A DNA stretch of 64,000 nucleotides from Phycisphaeraceae bacterium (GCA_029260715.1 JAJDCS010000039.1:124001-188000); one strand, 5' to 3'; positions 16,332 to 25,755 are shown, counted from the first letter of the stretch. Translations and numbers: made by a program. The notes: generated from the sequence alone by a model not told the origin.

Positions 16332-17084
16332 ATGTCGCTATTAGATGACCTGCGTGAGCTTTTTCACCTTGACCAGCAGGTCCGGGGGATGCAGAAGCGG
16401 CTCGACGCAGCCACCCGAAGACACAACGCCCAACAGACCAAGCTTTCGCAGCTTAACCAGCAATCGCAAGAGGTCGCTGACCAACTCAAGCAAGCCAAGG
16501 TCAAGGCCTCCACCCTCGAAAACCAAACCAAAGAAGCCGAGCAGCGCATCGAGCATCTCCGCGAACAGATGCAGAGCGTGCGGAGCAATAAGGAGTATTC
16601 AGCCGTATTGGTCGAGCTCAATACCCTGAAGGTTGATAACGGCAAGGTGGAAGACGAGCTTTTAGCGCAGCTTGGCGAGATCGACCGTCTCAACGAACAG
16701 GCCGAGGCGTTCGAGGCCCGCGTCGCGGATCAACAGAAGCTTGTGAACAACGCGCAGGCTGAGATCGAGTCCTGCCGCGCTGAGATTGGCCACGAGCTTG
16801 ACAGCGTTACCGCGAAGCGAGGCGAAGCCGAGCAGCGGCTGCCGACCGAGATACGTGAGCAGTTCAACCGTACGGCCCATGTTCACGAGGGCGAGGCCAT
16901 GGCGGTGGTCATCGAAGAAAACCGGCGGCGCATGGAGTACACCTGTGGCGGGTGCTACATGGCGATCCCGGTTGAGCGGGTTAACTCGCTGATGACACTG
17001 AAAGATCAGATTATCTTCTGCCCCAACTGCAGCCGCATCCTCTATATCGATCAAGAGCTCAAAGAGTCGATCGGTAGCAAATAG
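16332..17084 (+). CDS. CdsZ-type coiled-coil zinc-ribbon protein (DUF164 / zf-RING_7 family)
   Basis: Of 250 residues, about 1-180 form a long antiparallel coiled coil rich in Gln, Glu and Leu, with the family signature MQSVRSNKEYSAV near residue 80. The C-terminus is a C4 zinc ribbon: CGGCYMAIPVERVN and, 26 residues on, FCPNCSRILYI. The start has TGGAG seven bases ahead. Members of this family are cytoplasmic and widespread. They have been associated with ribosomes and nucleic-acid metabolism, and in actinobacteria they are encoded next to an RNase HI, as here (the RNase H gene starts 87 bases downstream). The family is clear; the exact role is not. Confidence 0.88.
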   Translation: MSLLDDLRELFHLDQQVRGMQKRLDAATRRHNAQQTKLSQLNQQSQEVADQLKQAKVKASTLENQTKEAEQRIEHLREQMQSVRSNKEYSAVLVELNTLKVDNGKVEDELLAQLGEIDRLNEQAEAFEARVADQQKLVNNAQAEIESCRAEIGHELDSVTAKRGEAEQRLPTEIREQFNRTAHVHEGEAMAVVIEENRRRMEYTCGGCYMAIPVERVNSLMTLKDQIIFCPNCSRILYIDQELKESIGSK

Positions 17085-17171
17085 TCGCCAGCCGATCGAC
17101 ACCGCCTTAAGCTTGGCATCGCCTACCGGGTTGGCGAACAAAAGCGACAGCAAGCAGTCGGTCTCATCACC

Positions 17172-17909
17172 ATGGCTGAACTGAGTGTTTATTTTGACGG
17201 CGGCGCCCGTGGCAACCCAGGCCCGGCGGCGGCGGGTGTGGTGGTCCACGCGGGCGACCCGACCCGGCCTATCCACGAGGCGGGGTACTTCCTTGGGCAC
17301 ATGACCAACAACATGGCCGAATACAACGGGCTGCTGCGGGCGCTTGATATCGTGCTGGGGATGGATCCCGACGCGGTGAGCATCCACAGCGACTCTCAAC
17401 TGCTCGTCCAGCAGATCAACGGCAAGTACCGCGTAAAATCGCCGGCGTTGGCGCCGCTGTACCGCGAGGCGATGGGCCGGCTCAAAGGGCTTCGTGCCTG
17501 GCGGATCGGGCATGTCCGACGCGAGTTCAACTCACGGGCAGACGAGTTGGCCAACCTCGCGATGGACGCTGGCCACGACGTGACCGTGGTATCGGCTTCG
17601 GAGCCGGGCGCCGACGACGAGCGTCTTGAAAACAACCCTGAATCACCCGCGGCTACGGGATCACCGGACGGCGTTTGCTGGGACGCTTGTTTGACGGAGC
17701 CGCCCGGCGACACCTGCCCCGCTTCCATGCGCAGGGGTTCGGTGTACCGCTTCGGGCCAACCGTCCCGGAAGGATTCTGCATCCACGCGGCGAGGGACGT
17801 GCTGGCGGTGGGCCTGACCAAAGCAGGCCGCCCAATGCCGGACAGCGAAGTAGGCTGCCACCACTGCGGGGCGGCGTTCAAGATCAGAACGGCACACGAC
17901 GGGCGGTGA
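17172..17909 (+). CDS. Ribonuclease HI-like protein with Cys-containing C-terminal module
   Basis: Residues 1-140 are an RNase H fold with the complete metal-binding set D9 (YFDGGARGNPGP), E50 (MAEYNG), D74 (HSDSQL) and D124 (SRADELAN). The enzyme cuts RNA in RNA:DNA hybrids. A linker (about 140-175) leads to a C-terminal module of about 70 residues with TCPASMRRGSVYRFG, PEGFCIHAARDVL and CHHCGAAFKI. The order C...G...PEG-C..A...C resembles small TIGR04076-type domains. The module is absent from classical RNase HI (about 150 residues) and may bind metal. The upstream zinc-ribbon gene is a conserved partner of RNase H genes in other phyla. RNase H is certain; the C-terminal assignment is tentative. 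Confidence 0.88.
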   Translation: MAELSVYFDGGARGNPGPAAAGVVVHAGDPTRPIHEAGYFLGHMTNNMAEYNGLLRALDIVLGMDPDAVSIHSDSQLLVQQINGKYRVKSPALAPLYREAMGRLKGLRAWRIGHVRREFNSRADELANLAMDAGHDVTVVSASEPGADDERLENNPESPAATGSPDGVCWDACLTEPPGDTCPASMRRGSVYRFGPTVPEGFCIHAARDVLAVGLTKAGRPMPDSEVGCHHCGAAFKIRTAHDGR

Positions 17910-18198
17910 AGCGGCGTGGGCCGGGCCGATTCCGTGTGGGAGTGTTCTTGTCAAACCATGGGCGGGGGCCCGATTGAGGGTCGAGGCCGCGGGCCGGTTG
18001 GGACTTCCGCTTGAGAATTGCTAAAATCCTGAATCAGGGCCTGCGTCGCTAGCCAAGGGTACACCAAAGTATCTCGCGGCCAGGCCCGATCAGAAAGAAT
18101 CGGGAGGGGTTGATTTAATATGAGTGCGCAGAAGCCGGGCGCCAAGCACGGTGGGTGTCGGCTAGAGTTTGTCCGTGTTGCCGCTTTTGGTAGTGCTA

Positions 18199-19233
18199 AT
18201 GGCAGAGCAGACAGAAAAAAAATCCGAGTGGGGCTCGTCGCTGCGGCTGTTTATCATTGCCTACCTGCTGGCTGTGCAGGCGGCGGTGATCGTGGCGTTC
18301 GCGGTAACGCTTGTGCCGACGCTTGAGTCGATCTGGCTCCAGAGCGTGGCCACGGCGGTGCTGGGCTTGTTCGTGCTGGCGATCATCATGAGCGCCGCGG
18401 CGAGTTTCGGGACGGCTGTGATGCGGTGGGCCGTGTCGGTTTCGAGCCTGCGCCAACTCGATCGGTTGCACGCCAGCATCGAAGACACCCACCGGGTGAT
18501 CCGCAAGATCAGCGACCGCCTGCTGATGAGCGACACGACCAAACGTATCGCGTACCGCGAAAACGAACGCCAGATCATCCGCAAAGCGCTCCAAGAAGAC
18601 ATCAAGAAGGGCAACCTTAGCCAGGCAATGTCGCTGGCCAAGCTCATGAGCCAGCTCTTCGGCGACCACGAGGAAGCCGAGGATTTCAGGGAGCAGATCC
18701 GCAACGCACGCACCACGGTGATGGCCGCCAAAGTGGAAGAGGCGATCCTTAAACTCGACAGCATCCTTGCCCGCTACGACTGGGATCAGGCAGCCATCGA
18801 AGCGGCGAAAATCCAGCGGCAGTTCCAAGGCTCACCCAAAATCCGTGGGCTCGACCAGCGTGTGGCCGACGCGAAGGAGAACCACAAACGCCACCTCGAA
18901 GAGCAGTTCCGCCTCGAAGCGGAGCGCGAAAACGTGGACGTGGCGATCAGCCTGCTGCGTGAGTTGGACAAGTACCTCACCGAGGAAGAGGCTGCGCCGT
19001 TCCGCGAAATCGCCAGGGGTGTGATCGGCAAGCAGCGGGAGAACCTGGGCGTGCAGTTCAAGCTCGCCGTTCACGACAAAGAATGGGGCGTGGCCATCGG
19101 CGTGGGCGAGCAGATCATCCGTGAGTTTCCCAACACGAAGATGGCCGACGAGGTCCGCAGCATGCTCGACCTGCTACGCGAGCGGGCCGCGGGCAAGCAA
19201 GCCGTGAACGCCGATGGGGGCAGCGCCGGGTAG
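18199..19233 (+). CDS. Membrane-anchored helical-repeat protein, function unknown
   Basis: ATG 18199 (MAEQTEKK) is preferred over an upstream TTG at 18169, giving 344 residues. Two transmembrane helices (about 15-40 and 50-78: LRLFIIAYLLAVQAAVIVAF and a second Ala/Leu-rich segment) are followed by a cytoplasmic region of about 260 residues. That region is almost wholly charged helix, with repeated motifs of the form LAKLMSQLFGDHEEAEDFREQ that resemble tetratricopeptide-like or coiled-coil solenoids. Such two-TM plus solenoid proteins are common as lineage-specific proteins in planctomycetes. I cannot name a family. Neighbours give no functional link; the next gene is convergent. Confidence 0.75.
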   Translation: MAEQTEKKSEWGSSLRLFIIAYLLAVQAAVIVAFAVTLVPTLESIWLQSVATAVLGLFVLAIIMSAAASFGTAVMRWAVSVSSLRQLDRLHASIEDTHRVIRKISDRLLMSDTTKRIAYRENERQIIRKALQEDIKKGNLSQAMSLAKLMSQLFGDHEEAEDFREQIRNARTTVMAAKVEEAILKLDSILARYDWDQAAIEAAKIQRQFQGSPKIRGLDQRVADAKENHKRHLEEQFRLEAERENVDVAISLLRELDKYLTEEEAAPFREIARGVIGKQRENLGVQFKLAVHDKEWGVAIGVGEQIIREFPNTKMADEVRSMLDLLRERAAGKQAVNADGGSAG

Positions 19234-19307
19234 CGTCATTTTCAGATCAGCTTGGTATGCCGCCGCTTTGTTTTTGTGCGAGGCGGGCAGCCACCGGCAC
19301 GCTGGGG

Positions 19308-22076
19308 TCAGTGCCCTTCGCCCGACAACTCCATGTTCAGCACCGCCGGCCCGACGCTCTCGCGCACGCCCACGCGCACGCCGTGCTCCTTGAGCATGTC
19401 ACCGCCGCCGCGGAACAGGAACCGCCGCACCACCAGCTGGCCGGGGGTTAACTGGGCAACGATCCGCTCCTGGCGTGGTGTGCCTCTGAGTGTGGCGAAC
19501 GTGTACAGCGAGAGGATTTCATCGGATTTGTTGGTGATCATCTGCGTGACGACCACGTCCTCTTTGAGCCCCGTTTCCGGGTTCACGATCAGCTCGACCG
19601 TGGCGTCAAAGTCCACGTTGGCAAGCCCAAGCTTGACCGGGGCGCTGATGTCCACATCGTAATGCTGGCTGCCGGCGGTGAACTCGAAGCGGGCCACGAC
19701 CCGCTTGGCGCCGGCGGTTTCGGTGATTGGGAAGCTGACCTCAACGGGGATCTTGACCGTCTGCCCCGGCGCCAGCGAGAAGTGGTGGACGCGCGGCTGG
19801 ATGTCCCACTTGGACGGCCCGACGATACGCATGTGCCCGTTGATGGTCATCGGCCAGGGGTTGGTGAACTGGATGCTCCGCTGGTGGGGCTTGGACAACG
19901 ACTCAATAAACGCGGGCAGCATCTTGAACGACGCCCGCAGCATCGCCAACGGCGCGTCAATGCCCTCGATAAAAGTAGGCGTGGTGGTGAGCGTTAGCCG
20001 GTGCTGCCTGCCCACCAACGGCACAGGCACGCGGTTGCCCCACACGTCCACCGCTTCGGGTTGGTTGCCCAGGTACATCTCGACGACCGCTTCGTCTTGC
20101 GGGGCCGATTCGTTCCACGCCGCAAGCATGCCCCTGCTGGGGCCGTTGAGGATCATGCACCGCATCCCCTCACCCAAGGGCAAGCGCGACATCACGCGAC
20201 GCCCCGCTAGCCGGTGAGCCACACACGTGAACACACCCAACAGCGGGTCTGGCATCAACGAGACGTGCCGCCCCCCGGTGAACGCCCAGGGCCTAGGGAT
20301 TGCAATCCCCGTGGGCTCGGTCTCCCAGGCGTGGAGCATACGCAAGGTTAGGTCTTGGACGCGTCGGTCGTGGATCATCTCCGTGGCGGTCGGCTCGTTG
20401 AGGTACAGCCAAAAATCCGTGCCGGGCGAGTCGTGCCACTGGTCGGTGTATTGGCCGATGAGGTGGGACATAACCCACGTGGGTATGTCGATCGCGTAGC
20501 TGACGTCCCCCTCGACCCCCGGCCGACGCGATTGGTCCAACCGCCAAGGCAGCACCAACCGCGGCTGAGGCGTCATGCCGCGAAGCGTTTTTATAATCCC
20601 GACGATCCGGCTGGGAAGGTCGGGCTTATAAAACAGCCCGGGGCGGTCCATCGAGCCGAGCTGCCACTGGTGTATCCGCTGGCCGTGACGCATCAACGGC
20701 GGCATCAAGAACGGTGTCCAGGCTTCGGTCGGCTTCTCAAAAATCGCGGACGGGTCATCGCTGGGGATATCGTGGTTCTGCGACAACTCGTGGGGGATCG
20801 GGTTAAGGGTCATGACCAATTCTCGCCCACGCCCGACCACCGTCTGTGTGATATCTCCGAGCATACGCTGGCGTTCGTCGATGTTGGACACGGTGGTGTC
20901 CTGCGCCCAGGCGCTGATGGTCAGCGAATCCAGCCGCGACTTGTCCAGCAGAAGCGGCATGAGCATCAGCTCCTGGTCGGGGCCGTCATCGGCCACAACG
21001 CGGAACCGCGTGGCGTCCTCGGCAAACATCAGCGACTCGTCTGGCAGCCACAACATGGAGGACATGGTGCGGGCGATCCGAAGCGAATTGGTATCGCCCT
21101 GGCCAGCCTCGCGCACTTTCAAGTCAACCAAGTGCCAGCCGAACTTCTCCAAGTTCGGCTGCCATTTCCATGTGGCTGGCGCCCACTCGTCGATCTGGCG
21201 GCTGGTGGAGTCGACTTTGCGCATGCGGTAGTCGTATACGTCGACGTCCACAATCAGCGGCCGGGCCGTGAGGTCGCGCACGCGCAGGTCCAGCTGCGGC
21301 TTGTCAGGCCAACGGACGATATTCACAGGGCTCTGGGACGCGATCATCACGTTTGGCAACTGCCAGACGCTCACATCGTCGAACCACGCGTCGCCTTTGA
21401 CGTCTTGGTAGGGCACCTCGTGGCGGTCCGTTTGGCGACCCTGCTGCTGAGGCTGAAGCAGTTCGACCTGCAGCCCGATCCACGCCGCGTCGGGGTATTC
21501 GCCTTCGAGCCGCACAGCCAACAGGTCTTCGCGCCCGCCGGTCTGGTTCAGATCGCTGCTGCGGACGCTGTCATCGATGCGCCGACCGCGCTCGTCCACG
21601 AAGTATGCCAAAATGCGCGCACGCGCGTATTGCAGGCTTGTGGTGGTCACTTTGGCGGTGACCAGGTAATCGCTCTGGGGCACAGCAGGCAGCGCCCCCA
21701 TCTCGACAAACGCGCCCACGCTGCCGCCGTTGAGCCCGAGGTGCAACCGGTGCTCGCCGCTTTCGCGCTGTGGGCGATCGAAACCGACCGTGGTGTAGGC
21801 GGGGAAGCCGGGCTGGTTGACCAAATTGTTGTGCAGCGGCTGGCGGAGGAAGTTGCGGTCGGTGGTCTGGGCGTCCCTGCCGATCGCAAACCAGTACATA
21901 GGCAGGTCTTCGTAATTGTTGAATTTGGCTTCTTCGAAGTCGAACTTTTGGATCAGGCGCCGGCCCCGGATCGGCTGTACCTGGTACGGCTGGGGCTGGG
22001 CCCAGGCAGACACCCCCTCCAGCAGCAGCCCCAGGCAGACCGCTGCCCAACAGATTTGAGTCCGAAACCTCGTCAT
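19308..22076 (-). CDS. Large exported protein, possibly glycoside-hydrolase-like, function unknown
   Basis: The 922-residue product has a signal peptide ending VSAWAQP. The N-terminal third (about 30-240) looks like a carbohydrate-binding beta-sandwich (FDFEEAKFNNYEDLPMYW, GDAWFDDVSVWQ). The middle (about 340-650) alternates helix and strand with conserved aromatics (LVLPWRLDQSR, DFWLYLNEPTATEM), like a TIM-barrel hydrolase of the clan-A type with a candidate acidic residue in NEPTA. The C-terminal part (about 700-920) looks like Ig-like beta domains (LAPGQTVKIPVEVSF). This resembles large planctomycete-specific exported proteins. Hydrolase activity is inference from fold-like patterns. The gene is convergent with 18199-19233. 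Confidence 0.75.
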   Translation of the reverse strand: MTRFRTQICWAAVCLGLLLEGVSAWAQPQPYQVQPIRGRRLIQKFDFEEAKFNNYEDLPMYWFAIGRDAQTTDRNFLRQPLHNNLVNQPGFPAYTTVGFDRPQRESGEHRLHLGLNGGSVGAFVEMGALPAVPQSDYLVTAKVTTTSLQYARARILAYFVDERGRRIDDSVRSSDLNQTGGREDLLAVRLEGEYPDAAWIGLQVELLQPQQQGRQTDRHEVPYQDVKGDAWFDDVSVWQLPNVMIASQSPVNIVRWPDKPQLDLRVRDLTARPLIVDVDVYDYRMRKVDSTSRQIDEWAPATWKWQPNLEKFGWHLVDLKVREAGQGDTNSLRIARTMSSMLWLPDESLMFAEDATRFRVVADDGPDQELMLMPLLLDKSRLDSLTISAWAQDTTVSNIDERQRMLGDITQTVVGRGRELVMTLNPIPHELSQNHDIPSDDPSAIFEKPTEAWTPFLMPPLMRHGQRIHQWQLGSMDRPGLFYKPDLPSRIVGIIKTLRGMTPQPRLVLPWRLDQSRRPGVEGDVSYAIDIPTWVMSHLIGQYTDQWHDSPGTDFWLYLNEPTATEMIHDRRVQDLTLRMLHAWETEPTGIAIPRPWAFTGGRHVSLMPDPLLGVFTCVAHRLAGRRVMSRLPLGEGMRCMILNGPSRGMLAAWNESAPQDEAVVEMYLGNQPEAVDVWGNRVPVPLVGRQHRLTLTTTPTFIEGIDAPLAMLRASFKMLPAFIESLSKPHQRSIQFTNPWPMTINGHMRIVGPSKWDIQPRVHHFSLAPGQTVKIPVEVSFPITETAGAKRVVARFEFTAGSQHYDVDISAPVKLGLANVDFDATVELIVNPETGLKEDVVVTQMITNKSDEILSLYTFATLRGTPRQERIVAQLTPGQLVVRRFLFRGGGDMLKEHGVRVGVRESVGPAVLNMELSGEGH

Positions 22077-22128
22077 TTAAAATTGTTATCGGATGATCCC
22101 CCGCCCCCGCTGCAGTCCCGGGAGGGGC

Positions 22129-23211
22129 TTACAACGCCGCTAGGCGCTGGGCGCGGTCCTGGGCAATCAAGGCTTCGACCAACTCGTCTAAATCGCCGTT
22201 GAGCAAGCCCTGGAGCCCGAACGACCTGTTTAGGCGGTGGTCCACCGCGATGTTTTCCTTATTGCGGTAGGTGCGGATGCGCTCAGACCGCCCGCCCGAG
22301 CCGATCATCTCTGACCGAGCGTCGGCGCGTTCGGCGTCCCTGATCCGTTGGTAGTGGTCGTAAACCCTTGCCCGCAAAAGCTGCCAGGCCTTGATCCGGT
22401 TCTGGTGCTGGCTCTTGGATTCCTGCATGCGCACCTCGATGCCCGTGGGGATGTGCACCATGTTCACCGCCGTGGCTACTTTGTTCACGTTCTGCCCACC
22501 GGGGCCTTGGGCGGTGGTGATGTGCATCTTCACGTCCGATTCGGGGATATCGATCTGCAGCTTGTCGGGCTCGGGCAGCACGGCCACGGTGGCGGTTGAG
22601 GTGTGCACGCGCCCCTGCGTTTCGGTGGCGGGCACGCGTTTGACGCAGTGCACCCCGCCCTCGTAGCCCAACCCCTGCCAGACGCCGGTGCCTTCCACAT
22701 TCGCCACCGCCTGGCGCACGCCGCCTTGCTCGCCGGGCGAAAAGTCCATGGGAGTGAACGACCACTTGTGGCGCGTCGCGTACCGCTGGTACATCTCGAA
22801 CAAGTCGCCCGCCCACAGCGCCGCCTCGGCACCGCCCGTGCCGGCGCGCACCTCCAGAATCACCGAGCCCACGGTGCGGTCCTGGGCGGTGACCAGTTCG
22901 TTGGATATCGCTTCTAGCAGGGCGTCTGCCTGCTCTTGCAAGCCCGGCAGTTCCTCCTTGGCTAAGCTCACCAACTCGGCGTCCGCGCCTTCGGCGATGA
23001 TCTGCTGATGCTCTTGGACCTGGCTATGCAAGGCTTGGTACTGGCGGTACTGCTCGACCAACCCGCTTATCGCGGCGCGTTTAACCGACAGTTCCTGGAC
23101 ACGGCGGTGGTCCGTCACCACGTCGGGCTCGGACAGTTGCCGCTGCAGGTCGTCGTGCTGAACGGCCAGCGCGTCGAGCTTGATGATCAGGTTGGCGTGT
23201 GCTTCGGGCAT
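22129..23211 (-). CDS. prfA: Peptide chain release factor 1
   Basis: At 360 residues the length is typical for RF1. Domain 2 carries VKRVPATETQGRVHTS, which includes the P-A-T codon-recognition tripeptide of RF1 type (UAA/UAG). Domain 3 has GPGGQNVNKVATAV with the GGQ motif that triggers peptidyl-tRNA hydrolysis. The N-terminal coiled-coil domain and the C-terminal helix are intact. The rpmE gene lies 138 bases upstream on the same strand, a classic neighbour of prfA. Confidence 0.97.
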   Translation of the reverse strand: MPEAHANLIIKLDALAVQHDDLQRQLSEPDVVTDHRRVQELSVKRAAISGLVEQYRQYQALHSQVQEHQQIIAEGADAELVSLAKEELPGLQEQADALLEAISNELVTAQDRTVGSVILEVRAGTGGAEAALWAGDLFEMYQRYATRHKWSFTPMDFSPGEQGGVRQAVANVEGTGVWQGLGYEGGVHCVKRVPATETQGRVHTSTATVAVLPEPDKLQIDIPESDVKMHITTAQGPGGQNVNKVATAVNMVHIPTGIEVRMQESKSQHQNRIKAWQLLRARVYDHYQRIRDAERADARSEMIGSGGRSERIRTYRNKENIAVDHRLNRSFGLQGLLNGDLDELVEALIAQDRAQRLAAL

Positions 23212-23349
23212 CGGTTCGATGCAAACCGGGGGAGGGGATCGACAATAACACTCAGTGCGTTTTGATACTCCAATGGATGGGGAACCGGGTCGCTTTGCGC
23301 ATGGCCCCCCCTCCGCGCCCCGGAAACGCGGGTCATGGCGATGGCGTGG

Positions 23350-23580
23350 CTAGGCCTTGCCGGCGCCGGCTTGCCCGAAGTAAGCGCCTTTGAATTTTTT
23401 CTGGAACTTCTCGACCCGGCCGGCGGTGTCGACGAACTTCTGCTTGCCCGTAAAGAAGGGGTGGCATTCGCTACAGATATCCACGTGCAGCTTTGGAAGC
23501 GTACAGTGTGTGGTGAAACTGTTGCCGCACGCGCAGGTGACCTTGCACTCAACGTAATCAGGATGGATATCAGGCTTCAT
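23350..23580 (-). CDS. rpmE: 50S ribosomal protein L31 (zinc-binding type)
   Basis: The 76-residue protein begins [11 protein letters not shown], as L31 does. Its Cys pairs CACGNSF and [13 protein letters not shown] make the zinc-binding (C+) form. The C-terminal tail ends GQAGAGKA and is slightly longer than average. It sits upstream of prfA on the same strand. The zinc-bound form is often exchanged for a zinc-free paralogue under zinc limitation; no paralogue is seen here. Confidence 0.96.
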   Translation of the reverse strand: MKPDIHPDYVECKVTCACGNSFTTHCTLPKLHVDICSECHPFFTGKQKFVDTAGRVEKFQKKFKGAYFGQAGAGKA

Positions 23581-23679
23581 GCCTCACAGGCTCCTTGGGC
23601 CATGGGTCTCATGACAGATTAGAATCAAGGATTATATCACCCCGGCAGCGGGATTCAATCACCCTTGTGAAGGACCGGT

Positions 23680-24576
23680 ATGCAAGTCTACCTTAACGGC
23701 CAAATGCTCGACCCAGCCGACGCCCACGTCAATGCCGACGACGCGGGTATTCAGCACGCCGTGGGGCTGTTTGAGACCATGAGCGCCCGGCACGGGCGGG
23801 TGTTCCGCCTCCAGGCACACCTGGCTAGGCTAGCCCGAAGCGCCCAGGCGCTGGGGCTGGCGCGTCAGCTCGACACCGCTCCGCTGACTAAGGCTGCTGA
23901 GACAACGCTTAGTCACAACCAACTAACTGAGGCACGTTTGCGCCTGACGCTGACCCCCGGAAATGTCTCATTGTTGGGTGGCCCGTCTGACGTATCGCCG
24001 CCTGAGCCTACCGTGATGGTGGTGCCTACCCCCCCCACCGTGTACGACCCGGCTTTTTTTGAAGCGGGTGTGATGGCTACCATCGCGGCCGCCGCGGCGA
24101 ACCCGTTCGACCCGACGGCCGGGCACAAGACGCTTGCTTACTGGTCGCGGCTGATCACGCTGCGCCAGGCGGCGGCGGCCGGAGCAGGCGAGACGATCTG
24201 GCTCGACACGACCAACCACCTGGCTAGCGGTGCGGTGAGCAACGTGTTCCTGGTCAACGGGGATCAGCTATTGACGCCGATCGCGCGGGGTGAAGAAGTG
24301 CAAGGCGGTTTGCCCGCCCCGGTCCTGCCCGGCGTGACGCGCGACGCAATCATCGAGCTAGCCCCGCAAGCCGGCTTACGGGTTCAGAAGCGCATGCTCA
24401 CGGTCAACGACTTGCTCGACGCCGACGAGGTGTTCCTGACGAACTCAAGTTGGCTGGTGCTGCCGGTGTCGCGCGTGGAGAAAAAAGTAATTGGTGGCGG
24501 TGGTGTGGGGGAAGCGACGACGAAGCTGCGCGCGGCGGTGCTTGAGCTTGTGGAAAGCGAGACCGGCGGAGATTAG
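23680..24576 (+). CDS. Class IV PLP aminotransferase (aminodeoxychorismate lyase or branched-chain aminotransferase type)
   Basis: The 298-residue protein belongs to fold-type IV PLP enzymes. It starts with YLNGQMLDPADAHVNADD and has the G-L-F-E-T-M segment. The PLP lysine lies in GHKTLAYWS, and the phosphate-contact region includes ASGAVSNVFLV followed by TP-x-GVTRD-type residues (LPGVTRDAII) and EVFLTNSSW. AAGGA-type ribosome site AAGGA precedes the ATG. Length and the FLTNSS motif fit both D-amino-acid/branched-chain transaminases and PabC. A pabB gene elsewhere in the window (56694-58190) makes PabC attractive, but substrate cannot be read from sequence alone. The gene overlaps the 3' end of the convergent DUF89 gene by four bases. 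Confidence 0.85.
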   Translation: MQVYLNGQMLDPADAHVNADDAGIQHAVGLFETMSARHGRVFRLQAHLARLARSAQALGLARQLDTAPLTKAAETTLSHNQLTEARLRLTLTPGNVSLLGGPSDVSPPEPTVMVVPTPPTVYDPAFFEAGVMATIAAAAANPFDPTAGHKTLAYWSRLITLRQAAAAGAGETIWLDTTNHLASGAVSNVFLVNGDQLLTPIARGEEVQGGLPAPVLPGVTRDAIIELAPQAGLRVQKRMLTVNDLLDADEVFLTNSSWLVLPVSRVEKKVIGGGGVGEATTKLRAAVLELVESETGGD

Positions 24577-25676
24577 GGGGCGGGCTCGTACCGAAACACC
24601 AAATCGAACAGTTCCCCGCCGTAGACTTTCATGACGCCCAGGTCTTTGATCATGGCGATTTTCATGGTGTCACACGTCAAGCGTGCGTGGAAGTTGGTTT
24701 CCAACGCTCTGCCCATGCCCTCTAAGACGACTAGGTCGGCGTTGCGTCGCGTGACCGCTTCCGCCAATTCAACCGAGCACTGGGTCAGGTCGATCAGCGG
24801 CACGCCGTTGCCGCTGGGGACGAGTTCCAACGATCCGTCGCGGAGGGCGGAGGCGATGGTGTCGTCCCACTGGGCGATGCGATCGATCAGGTCGGCTAGC
24901 TCCGCGTGGGTGATGTCGTTGAGTGAAGCCGTCGAGTTAGCTGTGAGGATCACGCCGGTGCCGCGCTGAAGCAGGCTGCGTGCGAACGGGATCATGCCAA
25001 GCACGATGTCGAACCCGGCGTTGTCGACGAATAAGACGGCGCAGCGGTGCGGCGGGTTGCCCCCCCACCGCTTTAGCCAGGCGTCTAGGTCGTCCATGAG
25101 CCAGGGTCGCGGCTTGAGTTGGGCGCGTGTGGCGTAGAAATCCAAGCCACCCGATTCGAAGAGCTCCAGCGTGGGCTTGACGCCAAGGTCGAAGATATTG
25201 CCGGCGAACACACCCTCGATCAGGCACATGTTGCGCTGAACGAGCGGCATGGCGTCCAACTCGCTTAGCACCTTGGGCAGCAGCTTCAACGCGGCTTCGT
25301 TCTCGTTGGACTTCGCTAGACGGTAAGGATCGGCGATGCCGCACTGCCGCAGCACGCGTTCGCGGTGGTCGCAGATGGCCAGGATGTCCAGCCGCCCGTG
25401 TTTTTCCGGCTCGGCGGTCACTTCGTCCAAATAGGCGTAAAACGCGCGCGTCGCGGCGTCGCAAGCCTGGCGGATCGTCGCTTCACCTACGCCGCGTGCT
25501 ACGGCTTCCCCCACCGCGTGCTCCACGAGGCTAGGGAAGTGCCCCCGGAACAGGTCGAGCCAATACGCGCGGCGGTCGGTGTCGGCGCCCAGGTCCACCC
25601 CGCAAGCGACGTACCCCGCCTGGTCGGCCAGCAGCGGGAACACACAGCCGTTGATATTGGATTGGTTCATGGGCAA
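24573..25676 (-). CDS. DUF89/ARMT1-like damage-control phosphatase
   Basis: The 367-residue protein matches the metal-dependent DUF89 phosphatase fold. It has an N-terminal helical region with CGVDLGADTDRR, then VLFVDNAGFDIVLGMIPFAR with the D-N-A-G metal-binding signature, and VILTANSTASLNDITHAEL with the catalytic Asn-Asp pair. Near the C-terminus are VVLEGMGRALETN and IKDLGVMKV. The family removes phosphate from damaged metabolites such as oxidised 4'-phosphopantetheine or phosphosugars. This form resembles the DUF89 half of pantothenate kinase 4. Substrate is not predictable here. A gap of about 140 bases with a dispersed repeat separates it from hisH downstream on the same strand. Confidence 0.85.
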   Translation of the reverse strand: MPMNQSNINGCVFPLLADQAGYVACGVDLGADTDRRAYWLDLFRGHFPSLVEHAVGEAVARGVGEATIRQACDAATRAFYAYLDEVTAEPEKHGRLDILAICDHRERVLRQCGIADPYRLAKSNENEAALKLLPKVLSELDAMPLVQRNMCLIEGVFAGNIFDLGVKPTLELFESGGLDFYATRAQLKPRPWLMDDLDAWLKRWGGNPPHRCAVLFVDNAGFDIVLGMIPFARSLLQRGTGVILTANSTASLNDITHAELADLIDRIAQWDDTIASALRDGSLELVPSGNGVPLIDLTQCSVELAEAVTRRNADLVVLEGMGRALETNFHARLTCDTMKIAMIKDLGVMKVYGGELFDLVFRYEPAP

Positions 25677-25755
25677 AGAATGTAGACCCGAATCGTGTGT
25701 GAAAAATCGAGTTCTATTCGTAGATCCCGTTCAAGATCAAGGCGTTGTACCACCC

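Noticed and set aside
16662-17513. 283-residue open frame on the minus strand
   Set aside because: It spans the zinc-ribbon and RNase H genes, which have conserved catalytic and zinc residues. The opposite frame has none.
20355-22202. 615-residue open frame on the plus strand
   Set aside because: It is antisense to the 922-residue exported protein. The minus-strand frame has a signal peptide and coherent beta-domain patterns; the plus frame is Arg/His/Pro-rich with no motif.
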